A DNA stretch of 64,000 bases from Macrolepiota albuminosa (lineage: Eukaryota > Basidiomycota > Agaricomycetes > Agaricales > Agaricaceae): positions 248,001 to 312,000 of the forward strand of contig JAMWFC010000007.1 in assembly GCA_027475525.1 (NCBI GenBank), read 5' to 3'. Within the stretch, counting starts at the first letter, position 1, and each line of letters begins with the position of its first letter. Positions 45,055 through 55,655 of this stretch are shown here, in pieces. A program made the translations under genes and the position numbers. Below the pieces are notes generated by a model. That model did no database searches and had not been told where the DNA came from. It was given only the letters and a program-made list of their open reading frames with translations.

Positions 45055-45067
45055 TCTCCCCCCAACT
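45055..45067 (-). promoter_or_regulatory. Polypurine tract of element D
   Basis: On the minus strand CAGTTGGGGGGAGA ends directly at the 3' LTR, the expected place of the plus-strand primer. Confidence 0.7.
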
Positions 45068-45091
45068 GAAAAATTGACTGTCCTCAGTCAC

Positions 45092-45157
45092 CCAATAAGG
45101 CTACCGTTACCGCTTTTGTGACAGGTGGTCCGTGCGTTCTTGAGATTTCGTTTATAG
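45092..45157 (+). promoter_or_regulatory. Candidate promoter of the D accessory gene
   Basis: CCAAT at 45092-45096 and TATA-like TTTATAG at 45151-45157, 67 bp before the ATG at 45224. Both lie between the 3' LTR and the gene, so the gene may have its own promoter rather than using the LTR. Confidence 0.45.
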
Positions 45158-45223
45158 TCCTGGCGCGCAAGATTGGACTTCACCTCTCTTCTCTGATTTT
45201 ACCTGGCGCTCTTCAAAAATAAT

Positions 45224-47634
45224 ATGTCTTTCCACATTCCAACTCCGCCCCCCGTACCGTCTCGCGAGGCTCAAGACGCTGCCTCTGCCTATATCGACAA
45301 GGCGAATAATTTCATTAGGCGCATCAAGGGTGTAGGCGCGGAGGCGCCTCCAAACTTGGTCGTTGCCGTGATGAAGCTGTTGGAACGTTGGTATGAAGTT
45401 CGTGTTCTTGGCGTAGGGTGGGATAGGGAGATCGAGGTGCGGGAGTGGTGCCGGGCGCGGTACGTCGACAATCGTGGCGCCGACTGGTTAGCGCCATTTT
45501 CTCGTTTTGTAAGTTGTTTTAGTCCTTGCCGTGTCGCTAGCTGATTGGGTTCCTAGGCGCCTCCGCCTGTCCCAACGATCGAGGACGAGTTGGAGGACAT
45601 TTTGTCTGGTGCCTTGCCGATGACGGTAAGCGCGCCAGCGGCAGAGTGAGTATTCCTAACCCATTTTTGACTTAGCTTTGGTCTGACTTGTCACCACACA
45701 GTAAACAAGAGGTGTTGGCGCCTTTGGCGCGCATGCAGGTTGCGGAGGAGGTCGCGGCAAGGCAGGAGGAGATATCTCAGGACGCCCGTGAGATCACCAG
45801 GGCGCTAGAGGAGAGAGAGAGAGTGGCCGCATTGGCGGCAGAGATGGAGGACGTTGCCGCTGGGAAGGCGCCAGTCGCCAGGGAACAGAGCAAGGTTTCG
45901 CGCGCCGGCAGTGCACAGAGCCCAGCACTGCCGGCTAGCAGGAAGGGCTCCCCAGTAAAGCCGGGTAAGGCTTTGAAGAAAGTGAGTTTTTGCTCTTGCC
46001 GCTGCCGCGCCACGCTAACCACTGTTTCCAAGTCTCGCAAGGGAAAGGCTCCCCAGTACGCGGTAAGCGGTCTTTTGGAAGTCTGATTATTTTTATTTAC
46101 CGTGTTTTGTCTAGGCGCCCACGCAGTCTAGCTTCGACGACAAAGAGCTGAAGGGACTGCTCTTGCCGCGTCGCGATGAGGCCGTCCTTGACGAGGGGCA
46201 GGAGGCCGGGGTCGTTATGGAGGAGATGAAGGGGAAGAAAACCGTTGCCTTGGCGACCCGGCAAGCGTTTAAGGAGGCTCGGGGGGCGGTAAGCGACATT
46301 TCTGTCTCCTTTAGTCTCTTGCTGACTTGTAGCGCTAGTGTGATAAGTGCTGGGCCGACAACGACCCAGAAGGCTGTTGGTTCCCGACCGGGGCCCAGCC
46401 TTGCTATCGCTGTGGTGCCCTCAAGCGCGCTTGCACCATCGACGGGGCCAAAAGTCGCGAGCGTGGCGGCGCGCCAGACGCCCTCGTTGAGAAGACATTT
46501 TCGCGCGCGGTTTTGGTGAGGAGGGCCAGGGAGTTTGTGGAGGGCCAGAAGCGGAAGGTCGCTGCCGGTGGCATGGCAGCTATTGGACGAGCCGCCTTGG
46601 CGTTGCCGACACGCCAAGGGGATGGGACGGAATCTGTCGGCAATCGAGGCGCCGGCGAGCGCCAAGGGACTTCGGTCCCAGAAAAACGACAAGCCCCCTC
46701 CCCAAGCAAGGGGAAGGGCAAAGCAAAGCGCCCCCGTGTTGTATCGTCGTCGCCTTCCCCCTCGCCAGCGCCAAAGGACACCGAAATGGAGGACCTGGAG
46801 AAGGCGTTGGCGGCTAGTCGCCTCCCGCCTCGTGACTCAGAGGCTGGCCCAAGTGGCCTCTTGTCGCCTATTCATTTGGCGGCACGGTCCCTTGGCGAGG
46901 AGCAGGTGGAGGCAGAGCGGGAAGAAGCTGGCGACTTGGCGCCACAAGAGGAGCGAGAAGAGGCCCCCGCCGACATCGAGATGGGGGAGGAGAAGGCAGA
47001 GGGAGCGGCAGCTGGAGGGGATGAGGACGCTGAAGGGGAGGAAGACGAAACCTTGGCGACGCAGCGCGAAGGTGAAGAGGAGGAGGCCCCCGCCAAGGAA
47101 GAGGTAGCGGGAGCAGGAGAGGGAGCGGAAGGAGTCACCAGGGAGGAGCCAGAGTGGCACTGGCTACCTCCCTATGGTAACGTTGCCCCATGGGAGGTGT
47201 CCGACCCCGAAGACGTTGCCGGTTTGGAACCTAGGCGCCCCGTAGTCGCCAGGATCAATCCCGCCTGGACCCCTCGTCCTGAACCGACGGTCACTGGCGA
47301 CGCTTTTCAATGGCTGGGGCAAGACCTCGTCTACCCAGTTATTGCACTTAATCCCCGTGATGTGCTGGAGAGGTACTCCCAGAGGGCTGCAACGATGGAG
47401 GCCACAATGAGTCGGGAGCGGGAACGGGTTCGAGGGCAGTTGATGGCGCTAAGGCTGCGCTATTCTAACTTGGGTCGAAGTCTACATGTCCTTCGCGACT
47501 ACCAAGCCGATTGCCAAACCGCCCTGGACTGGCAAACGGCTAACAATATTTTGCCTGGCGACCTCCTTCCTCTTCGCGATTCCTCCTTGCCTGCGACCGA
47601 CGACTCCCTTTCGATGGACGACGTTAGCGAATAG
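45224..47634 (+). CDS. Antisense spliced Zn-cluster accessory gene of element D
   Basis: Six exons that stay in phase: 45224-45508, 45557-45645, 45702-45981, 46033-46062, 46115-46288, 46339-47634; 717 aa. Donors are GTAAGT, GTGAGT, GTGAGT, GTAAGC, GTAAGC; acceptors include CCTAG, ACACAG, GTCTAG and GCTAG. The exon 4 acceptor is a non-standard CCAAG and is the weakest point. Exon 6 opens with CDKCWADNDPEGC and CYRCGALKRAC (CX2CX8C-X8-CX2CX6C), a Zn2Cys6-like cluster, preceded by a phase-0 intron exactly as in element C. Then come a basic segment (KGKGKAKRPRV), a long acidic Glu-rich region (about 46900-47150) and a helical Arg-rich C-terminal part. Exon 3 is also charged and helical. It lies opposite gag-pol, convergent with pol. 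Likely nuclear; role unknown. Confidence 0.82.
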
Positions 47635-48067
47635 ACGGACCTTAGCGTAGATAGGCCGTCTGTGTAAATAATACTTTGTTTTTGTTACCGCCTGAATATC
47701 GCTTTTGCCGCTTTGCTTTGAAGTGAAATGATAAGTTCCCTGGTCTGAGTTAGCGCAGCCTCAGAAAGCAAAGAGAGTAAAGCAAAGAGAAGGCAAGCGG
47801 CAAGAGCTTTCTAAGGTAGGTTTTAGCAAGAGCAATAGTATGTGAGGGACTTAGACAAATTTGGAGGAAAAAGGGAAACGCTCAGTAGATCATCATAGCG
47901 AAAAACCCTTGGCGAGAGTTGCGCAAGGCGCTAAGCGTTGGCGATACGCTAGCGCTGCGACTTGACTATGTAAAGAAATGTCTGTTGAATATAGTATAGT
48001 AAGTCACGGCAAGAAAGATAAGTAAGGTATCTAATAGAAAAATAAGAGCTTATCAGTATAGTCTTTT
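47635..48067. other. Gap between convergent accessory gene and pol of D
   Basis: 433 bp with no supported ORF. It contains several CGGCAA/CGCTAA/TTGGCG words and should hold the 3' ends of both transcripts. Confidence 0.5.
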
Positions 48068-51000
48068 CTAATCATTTTCTTCTTCTTCAACTAAAGTCGG
48101 CAAGTCATCATCGTCCAATAATTCGGTTTCTTCAAGTTCTCTCAGCTTGGCGGTGTCGATATCTAGCGCTTCAAGCGGCAAGTCGATTCGTTCCCTGGCG
48201 AGATACGGTAGTAGGCGAAAAGCGGCAACAGGTCGATGCAGTACTGAACCATCTAGTTCACAGATCGTTCCCTGGCGAGATACGGTAGTAGGCGAAAAGC
48301 GGCAACAGGTCGATGCAGTACTGAACCATCTAGTTCACAGAGCACGTAAGCGCCTCCACAGTTACGAGAGATAACTACCAAAGGTCCAAGATAGCGCGGT
48401 CGCATTTTCTTGTTGTATGAAGTCTCGATTTTGGAGTTGCGCATAAGCACTAGCGCGCCCCTCGGGAAGTTGTAATCTTTGATGGTAGCGCTATGCTCGG
48501 TCTCGAATCGCAGGGCTGCTTGGCGACGGGCGCTAAAGACTACTTCATGAAGTCGCTCCAAATCTTCTTTCCTTCGTTGGAGGTCAATAGCTCGTCTGGC
48601 GACAAGGTCGGTAGTCGCTAAGATACTGTTGGGCGCTGGCTGAAGATATGTCGCTTCTATAATGTCGGCAGGGAGTAACGGATGGGTGCCAGTAGCCGCG
48701 TAATAGGGAGAACAACCCATGCGCTTACGAATAGTAACTCTTTCCGACCAGAACACTGAATAGGTCGCTTCGCTCCAACGAGACTCGTCACCATCGACTG
48801 CCTTGAAGAGCGCTTGCCGAACGTCAAAGTGGGGTCTCTCTACCAGGCCATTGGCGCGCTTGTTGTAGCCAGATACTCGAATGTGATGAATGTTGTACTT
48901 CTTGGCGAGATATGTTAGCGCTTTGATGATGGGCGCACCATTATCCGTGACGATCTCTCTTAGCGCTCCCCAACGGCAGATGATGTCCTCAAATATCCAC
49001 TTGGCGACCGCGTCGGTATTTTCTCTCTGGAGCATTCGAAATTCAGGCCAGTGGATTAGCGAGCAACGACCTTGAATGATGTACTTGTAGCGACCAGACT
49101 TGGGCATATGCATGGTGTCGACGTAGATTTTGCTGAAGAGGGGAGCTGGCGTTGCAACGGTTGGCGGTATGAGCACTTGGCGTGTCTGTTGAATTTGGCA
49201 GAGGTGGCAAGTCCTAATGTACCAGGCGATGTCGGCACTAGCGTGTGGCCACCAGAAGCGTTCTAACAGAGAGGCTCGAGTAGCGTACAGACCTCTATGT
49301 CCTAGCTCGTCATGCATGGCGCGCAGGACTCGTAAACGACCTTCTGGCTTGATGATCAGCTTGTGTGCGCCATCTCGATTTCGTCGCCAAAGTCGGTTGT
49401 CGGTAAAGAAGAAGTGGGTAGCATAGCGGATAAAGGTAGCGTATTGTTCGTCGGTAAGGTCTGGGGGTCGCTTAAGGTCTTGTATCCATTGCTCGACTAC
49501 TAACAGGCGACTATCTTCCGCCTTTGCCTTGGCGGATCGGGGAACGGCATCGTAGGTCAGGTTTCTGCTGTCTTCCCTTAGCGGATGGGGCTCTTGTACG
49601 ACTTTTACTGGAGGCGAGTTTTGACTGTGGATGCTTGCCGTGTAGAACGTGAGGGGTGCGCTAAAGATCTCGGGGCGGTAAGGGACAATGGGATGTAACA
49701 GGATGCTGGTAGGCTGTTGCCGTCGTAGTAGGGGTATTGGCTGTTGTATAAGGTGCACGAAACCATGCAATCGGTCGATCCAGTCCTCGAAATCGCTATC
49801 AGCCTGTGGGTCCACTGCCGGGTCGCCAGGCTGCCGTGGTCGCCTAGAGAGTCCATCTGGCCCGTGGAAAGAGCTCTTGACGTGTACCAACTCAAAGTGA
49901 AACATGAGGATGGCGACTACCCACCGATTCATGCTAGCGGATGGCTGAATATCGGGATTCTGCAACATGCCCTTGATGTACCTAGCGTCGACTTCAACGA
50001 TAAGGTTCCGTACGCCAATCAAATACATCTTTAGCGACCGGAAGGCTTTGAAGAGCCCATAGAGTTCTAGCTTAGGCTGACTGTAGCGAGACTCTCGGTC
50101 GTTTAGCGTGATAGACCCAAAGCGGTTGTAGCGTCGCTGTTTTCTAGCTTAGGCTGACTGTAGCGAGACTCTCGGTCGTTTAGCGTGATAGACCCAAAGC
50201 GGTTGTAGCGTCGCTGTTTCCGATTGTCGCTAAGGCACTGGCACAAGAAGTAGCCAACAGCAATGTACGAGGTATCCACTGCCAAGATAACAGGGTCGGC
50301 AGAGGTATAATCGATGGGGACTAGGGGCTTGGCGTCTTGTAAGGCTTTTACTAAGTCGCGTTGGGCAGTGACCTGGTCTGGCCCAAATTCGAAGGGCTCG
50401 TTAGCGCGGGTGAGTCGGTTGAGGGCATGTGCGCGATGGGCAAAGTTCTTGACGAATATCCTGAGAACGCCAACGGTGCCAAGAAAGGCGCGAACTTCAG
50501 ATAAGTCGCGGCAAGGACCCCATCGCTCTAGGAGTGCTAAGCGAGACTCGTCGGGAACGCGACCGTCGGGAGTGCATATGTGACCGAGTATTTTGAACCT
50601 TGGCGCACAAAGAAGGAGCTTGTGGCCGCTAAAGGTACCACCGCTATACTTCATGCGCTGGAGAACTCGATTGAGCAGCAAGAAAAACTCCCATAGCGCT
50701 AAGCGAATGTTGGGGTTCTCGGGATGGGTCGCCGGTAAGCCGTTAACGAGTCGCCAGTCTTTGGGACCTTTGACGCCAACGTCATCAATGAAGCTAAGGA
50801 CATGGTGCGGTATCTCGGGTTGGAGGATGAAGGTAATGTCATCATGGAATATAGGGACTGAGTTTGTCCAGCCCATCGGCAAGGTGACTAGGCGCAGTGC
50901 GCCAAACGGAGTTTGAAACGTAGTGAGGTCGCGGGAAGAAGGGTGAATCAAGCGCTCGTCGTAGCCAACGTAGAGGTCAAGGGTGGCGCCACAAATACGC

Positions 51001-51971
51001 CCGGCAAAGGACTCGGCAACGTGGTCAGGGAAAGGCGGTACGCCAGAGTGTCGTATGGTGACTCTATTTAGCGGCTCGAGACTATGGACTATGCGTAGAT
51101 TGCCGTTCTTTTTGAGGACACAAAACCAACGAGAGCGGTAAGAACTATTGGAGGGTTCGTAAACGCCAGCCTGTATTTTGGTCCTAATGATCTGGCAGAC
51201 CTCGGCTTCGATCCCAGGCGGTAACGGTCGGTTGTGCTCAGTCCACGGTACGTGAGGAATGGTCGGGATGACGACAGGCGGGAAGAAATCTGTACGTAGA
51301 CTGCCGCGTTCTGAGTCCTCCCAAGCGAAGGCTTTGTCTTGCTTAGCGACGAGATCGGTAAGGACGTTCAACTCATCTTTGGTCAAAAATCCTGTGTCGT
51401 GCTCCTTGGCAAACTGCTGCTGGCGTTCTGCGGTAAAACGTCCTGTGGGCTGAAAAGGTGGCGGATTCGGCGATAAGGTCGGCATGTCGGCAAGAGGGTC
51501 GCCAATGATCTGGCGCTCGATCCTAAACGTCTCGGGAGAGTGCGTAGCGATAGGTTTTGTTTTAAGCGCAACTGGCTTATATTTCTTTTTAACTTGAACC
51601 CCTTTCCTTTTGGGAGCGTTAGCTTGGTTATACACAGAGGTGGAAAGGGGAACTGTAGCCTGAGGGGCGGCAAGTCCAAGAACGGCAGGAGACGAGGCTC
51701 CGGGAAGAGTGGTGAGATAAGTATCGGTAGACGCAATATTTTGAAATGACTCGGAAGCGGTAAGGTACAAGTAGGCAAGAGAGGAGTCGGTAATATTTTG
51801 GTTTTTCTGGGAAGGTTCTGCGTCGGTAGTGGGTAAAGTAGTTAAAACGTCTTGGTCAAGAAAAGCAGTAGACAAAACAGTTACAAGACCAGTTGAATGG
51901 TCAAATTCCAGCGTTAGCGCTACATCTCCGTGATCGTCGCCAATCACCTCCTTGATGGTCTGTGAAAACAC
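48068..51971 (-). CDS. pol: Element D pol (RT, RNase H, integrase)
   Basis: One frame once two 77-bp duplications (50065-50218, 48188-48341) are discounted; about 1250 aa. The frame has no ATG at its start (GTG at 51971) and is open upstream in the -1 frame of gag, so a gag-pol frameshift is likely. RT has the active site FIDD (SFIDDVGVKG near 50800) in place of YLDD, plus a WFCVLKKNGNLRIVH segment. RNase H (ILAVDTSYIAVGYFL) and the RNase H tail (FHGPDGLSRRP) follow. The integrase has the zinc site (HDELGHRG, CHLCQIQQ) and DDE core (YVDTMHMP, TDNGAP, LVERPH). Removing the duplication gives an acidic C-terminus (ETELLDDDDLPTLVEEEEND) and a stop at 48070-48068. No chromodomain. Confidence 0.9.
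48188..48341. repeat. 77-bp tandem duplication 5 (likely artefact)
   Basis: Units start at 48188 and 48265. It truncates pol at 48253 on paper; the single-copy reading extends pol to 48068. Confidence 0.9.
50065..50218. repeat. 77-bp tandem duplication 6 (likely artefact)
   Basis: Units start at 50065 and 50142. It splits D pol inside RNase H; removal joins the two halves in one frame. Confidence 0.9.
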
Positions 51972-54256
51972 CGGTGGGGAGGCTCGTTGGCGTGCTGGTC
52001 GGTAAACTCCGGGGGCTTAGCGCGGGCGCCTTTTCGTTGTCCCCTAGGGAACGTTGGCACCGTTCGTCGGATTCCGGAATTTGGGTCGCTAATTGTGAGG
52101 GTCGTTTCCTCGTCGGTAACCGTCTTGACGACTGATTGCGCCAAGACGTCGAAGGGTCTGCCGAGTAGTAGGTCGTAAGCTGGTGAACGTAAGATGTGGA
52201 TCTGAAGATAAAACGTGATGTCGCCAAGGGTGCACGGCACATTCTTGGCGAGGCCTAGGGATCTGTCTACCGTACCGTTAGCGCTCTGCATATTTAGTAT
52301 AACGGTAGGGTCGTAAATGAGGCCTAGATCGTTAGCGACTTCTGCTGCCATAGAAATAATCTGAGACCCGCTATCCACGATTGCCTCTACTTCGTGCTTG
52401 TTGTCTACGGTTAGCGCTACCGAGCGGATAGCGTGCGATTCTTGAGCGACGGTAAGAATGGCGGGGTCCTCTCCATGGTCTACAGACCTAAGGTAGGTCT
52501 CTACTGGGTCCACCGAGGTGGCGTTAGCGATGGAGTCGGCTGGAGAATCTTCAGCGTCGGGAGAGTCGATGGTAACAGAGAAACCAGGAAGCGCGTCGTC
52601 GAGTTCATCAACCTCGGCAACGGCTGTCGCCAAGGGTCGTCGAGGAGTGACTGCCGTCTTGACTTGGTTGCGGACGTCGGGAGCAATACTACAAAGCTCT
52701 TCTACTGACAAGGTGACGGCGGTTTTCATAATACGGTTGAAGACGTGGTTGGATTTTTCTATGTCGAAAATTGGCGCGGTAGGTCGGTAGCCACCCTCAG
52801 GACGCTTCTCGGGAGCGGCAAAGTTTCGTTGTGCGGGAGCATGGTAACGGTCGGGAATCCCGGAGTAGGGATGGAGAGGCGGCAAAGGCGGTTCGGGAGC
52901 GGTAGCGGACGACGAGGGTTCTGGAGCAGGAGCAGGGGCAGTAGCAGGCGGTGCGGCAGGAGCGGGAGTCGGTAACTTGCTAGCGGGAGGCATTGGCTTG
53001 TATCCTTTAAGAGGTTGTTTAGGCTGCTTAACTTCAACCCCATCAAAGACCTGGTTCTTTAGCGAATCTAATTCCTGCTGCAGCTTGGCGATACGCTCTT
53101 CCCGCGAGAAAGTAGGGTGGTCGCCAACGCTGTCGAAATGTAGGACCTCGTGAATCATCTGCTGTTGGGTCGCCTGTTCGGGGTCGGGGTTAGCGTTGCC
53201 AGATAGCGTGCCGGTAACGATTTGTCCTGGGTTGCGCCTATGCCATTCATCAACTCGCTCCTGGAAGGACTTCTTGTCTGGGTAGTTGGGGATGGTGGCG
53301 CCAGTGGTGAGGACTATCTTGCCGTCGATAGCTCGTCGAATTCTACCTTGGCGAACGTAATTCTCGAGGGTAGCGCAGCGTCCTCTAGTCATGGTGTGGC
53401 CAATTTCCCCACAGAAGTGGCAAGGGCCAGGTGCGGGTACGTTAGCGGGTCGGTTAGCAGTCAGGTTGGTGGTAATCATAGTTTCGATACGTGTCATCGC
53501 GGAGGCGACAGCGGCGGTAATAGCAGCATTGAGCTCTTCTTTCTTAACGAAGTCGGCAACAGGAGGCGGGATGGGAATGATACCGTTAGTTCGCTCAGGG
53601 GGTGGGCTCGTCCTAGCGCGCTGCAGTCCAACGCCAGTGTCCGTTCCCTTGAGAACCCATTTACCGGCTTCAAAGACGTCGGCAACGTTATAGGGCTCGT
53701 CAGGGTGATGGGCCTGATGAACTATCTCTAGGCGACGAGCAATACGAGTCCAAAGCGAAGTCGGGATGCCTTGCTGGAACAGGCGACGTTCCTCGTTAAT
53801 GTATAGCTTGCCGTTCTGCAGAAGCCACCTAGCGATTTTCTGGAACTCGCGGTAATACGTGGAGAACGCGCCAAGCGAAGATGTGCCGTTATCGAAAGAT
53901 TCCTGGACTAATTTCTGCAACTCGTTTACCGTGTAGCGGGTAGCCTCCTCAGCGCCAGGGTACAGCTGGATAACTGCCGTCTTCCAGTCCTCATACGAAG
54001 CGCCTTGAGCTGGAGCTGGCGGTGCGGCAGGGACAAAGGCGGCAAACTCCGTAAGACCTGTCCACGTCTCTGCCGTGTCATACGATACGTATCTTGCCGC
54101 GTACTCCTTCATCTGCGTGTGGTCGGTAATGTTACAATCTCTGAATAGATACTCCAACTCCTTGAAATACTGGGAGAGCTCCCGTGGCTTGGTCTCGTCC
54201 CATTTCGGTGCCGAGAAGTGGTTGCGTGGCGGCATGCGCTGGACTTGTTGTTCCAT
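51944..54256 (-). CDS. gag: Element D gag-protease
   Basis: 770 aa, uninterrupted. Starts MEQQVQRMPPRNHFSAPKWD. Gag core (ELSQYFKELEYLFRDC; TYYREFQKIARWLLQNGKLY) in the first 200 residues; a zinc-knuckle-like CHFCGEIGHTMTRGRC (CX2CX4HX6C, two residues longer than usual) near residue 285; a Pro/Ala-rich linker; then a single retropepsin with EAIVDSGSQIISM near residue 640 and DLLLGRPFDVL. The protease is therefore in the gag frame, not in pol as in element C. The last 28 nt overlap pol in the -1 frame. A decayed homologue is at 13750-15008. Confidence 0.92.
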   Translation of the reverse strand: MEQQVQRMPPRNHFSAPKWDETKPRELSQYFKELEYLFRDCNITDHTQMKEYAARYVSYDTAETWTGLTEFAAFVPAAPPAPAQGASYEDWKTAVIQLYPGAEEATRYTVNELQKLVQESFDNGTSSLGAFSTYYREFQKIARWLLQNGKLYINEERRLFQQGIPTSLWTRIARRLEIVHQAHHPDEPYNVADVFEAGKWVLKGTDTGVGLQRARTSPPPERTNGIIPIPPPVADFVKKEELNAAITAAVASAMTRIETMITTNLTANRPANVPAPGPCHFCGEIGHTMTRGRCATLENYVRQGRIRRAIDGKIVLTTGATIPNYPDKKSFQERVDEWHRRNPGQIVTGTLSGNANPDPEQATQQQMIHEVLHFDSVGDHPTFSREERIAKLQQELDSLKNQVFDGVEVKQPKQPLKGYKPMPPASKLPTPAPAAPPATAPAPAPEPSSSATAPEPPLPPLHPYSGIPDRYHAPAQRNFAAPEKRPEGGYRPTAPIFDIEKSNHVFNRIMKTAVTLSVEELCSIAPDVRNQVKTAVTPRRPLATAVAEVDELDDALPGFSVTIDSPDAEDSPADSIANATSVDPVETYLRSVDHGEDPAILTVAQESHAIRSVALTVDNKHEVEAIVDSGSQIISMAAEVANDLGLIYDPTVILNMQSANGTVDRSLGLAKNVPCTLGDITFYLQIHILRSPAYDLLLGRPFDVLAQSVVKTVTDEETTLTISDPNSGIRRTVPTFPRGQRKGARAKPPEFTDQHANEPPHRCFHRPSRR

Positions 54257-54615
54257 AGCGACTGTGTTGGCGAGTTCGGTTAGCGGTAATGGGGAAGGAG
54301 TTCTTGGTATTGGCGACGGGGTAAGTGAAATTACTAGTTGCGAAAGAGGCGTTAATGGCGTGATAGGAGTAACTGGTTGCGGTACGGTAAATGGCGACGC
54401 TAAGGGGTCGTCGGCGCTAAAGTCGAGAGAATGCGGGAAGAGATCAGGAAATGCGTCTACAGTGGCGTTCTGTAGTTCCTGGGCAAGAGAGAGACCCGGT
54501 AAGGCACCAGGTGGTTGTGGAGTTGATGGGTGGGAAGGAGCTATGCCTTCTGCCGACTGGTCTAGCAGGCGGCGCCTACGTTGGAGACGGGTTTCTGGCG
54601 GAATTCTGCCCTAGA

Positions 54616-54636
54616 GATCCCTCGCGGTGGGCTCCA
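54616..54636 (-). promoter_or_regulatory. tRNA-type primer-binding site of element D
   Basis: Three bases inside the 5' LTR the minus strand reads TGGAGCCCACCGCGAGGGAT. Its complement ends in ...GGGCTCCA, like a tRNA 3' end with U before CCA. A U at that place is typical of tRNA-Cys, so that tRNA is the first candidate. It contrasts with the self-priming site in element C. Confidence 0.6.
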
Positions 54637-55081
54637 ATTTGATGACGCCCAAAGTTTTGGTCAGTAACAAATGTAACAATTGTGTTACCGTACCAAGAGT
54701 GTGCGTTGGGCGCGCTAAAAGTGATTTGAGGAGTCCCGGGCAGGTCCCAGAGAACGCGTCTGTGAAAAAGGGGAAAAGTCGGTAACGGGGTCGGCAAGTG
54801 TCAAGCGCTAAGGTAAAGCGCCTAAGGAAAATGCGGTAAGTGAACACGGCAATGTGAGCGGCAAGAGCACGATATGCTTAGCGAAGTCTAAGCGTCGATA
54901 ATGCCTGCCGTAGTTGCAAGGCGCGAGTATGTCGAGTGTTGGCGAGCGTCTGCAACTGCCGATGAGTTTTGACGTTGCCGACCGTAGCGTGAATGAGCTC
55001 TTGAGCGTAAGTGAGACTGAAGTAAGTGGGGGAAACTCTGGTCTATTCGTCTGATCTGATGATTGTACAAGTCGGTAAGTA

Positions 55082-55089
55082 CTTTTATA
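55082..55089 (-). promoter_or_regulatory. TATA box of element D
   Basis: TATAAAAG on the minus strand (also at 44544-44551 in the 3' LTR). The transcript start is expected about 30 bp further along the minus strand. Confidence 0.65.
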
Positions 55090-55501
55090 CTACAAAGAGT
55101 TCGCCGTCGCCAGTGACCAACCATCGCCAAAGTGCGGTAAACTGGAAAATTTCATAGGGGTAGCTCCAACGGTTTCCGATCCCTACCGTCCTTGGAGGAC
55201 CCTTGGCGCCACCAGGCGGCAGATCGCGGTGCTAAACCATCAATCCATCACCCTTCTGTCTGTCAGAGCACCTAAGCGACGTTTGGCGCCAAATCGAGAC
55301 GGTAAGCGGTGTCAGACGCCAAGGTCAAACGCCAAGCTGTCCGTCAGTTTTTGATAGATCATCAAGCTTCTCGCTAAGCGCTGTCATCAGTGACTGATGC
55401 CATCTGTCAGTTGTCATTCCTGCTGCCGTCGGCGCTATCATTGATTGGATCTGCTTCTTGCCGTGCGTGGCCGTCGGGAATGGCTTAAAATGGGTAGAAC
55501 G

Positions 55502-55655
55502 CGTGCGCTAAGTTCGGAACGAGTGCGGCAAGGTTTCCGGAGCCGGTGCCGAGCCTGCCGTTGATGCGCCTAACCTGTCGTGCGCTAAGTTCGGAACGAG
55601 TGCGGCAAGGTTTCCGGAGCCGGTGCCGAGCCTGCCGTTGATGCGCCTAACCTGT
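55502..55655. repeat. 77-bp tandem duplication 7 (likely artefact)
   Basis: Units start at 55502 and 55579 in the D 5' LTR; the 3' LTR has one copy. Confidence 0.92.
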
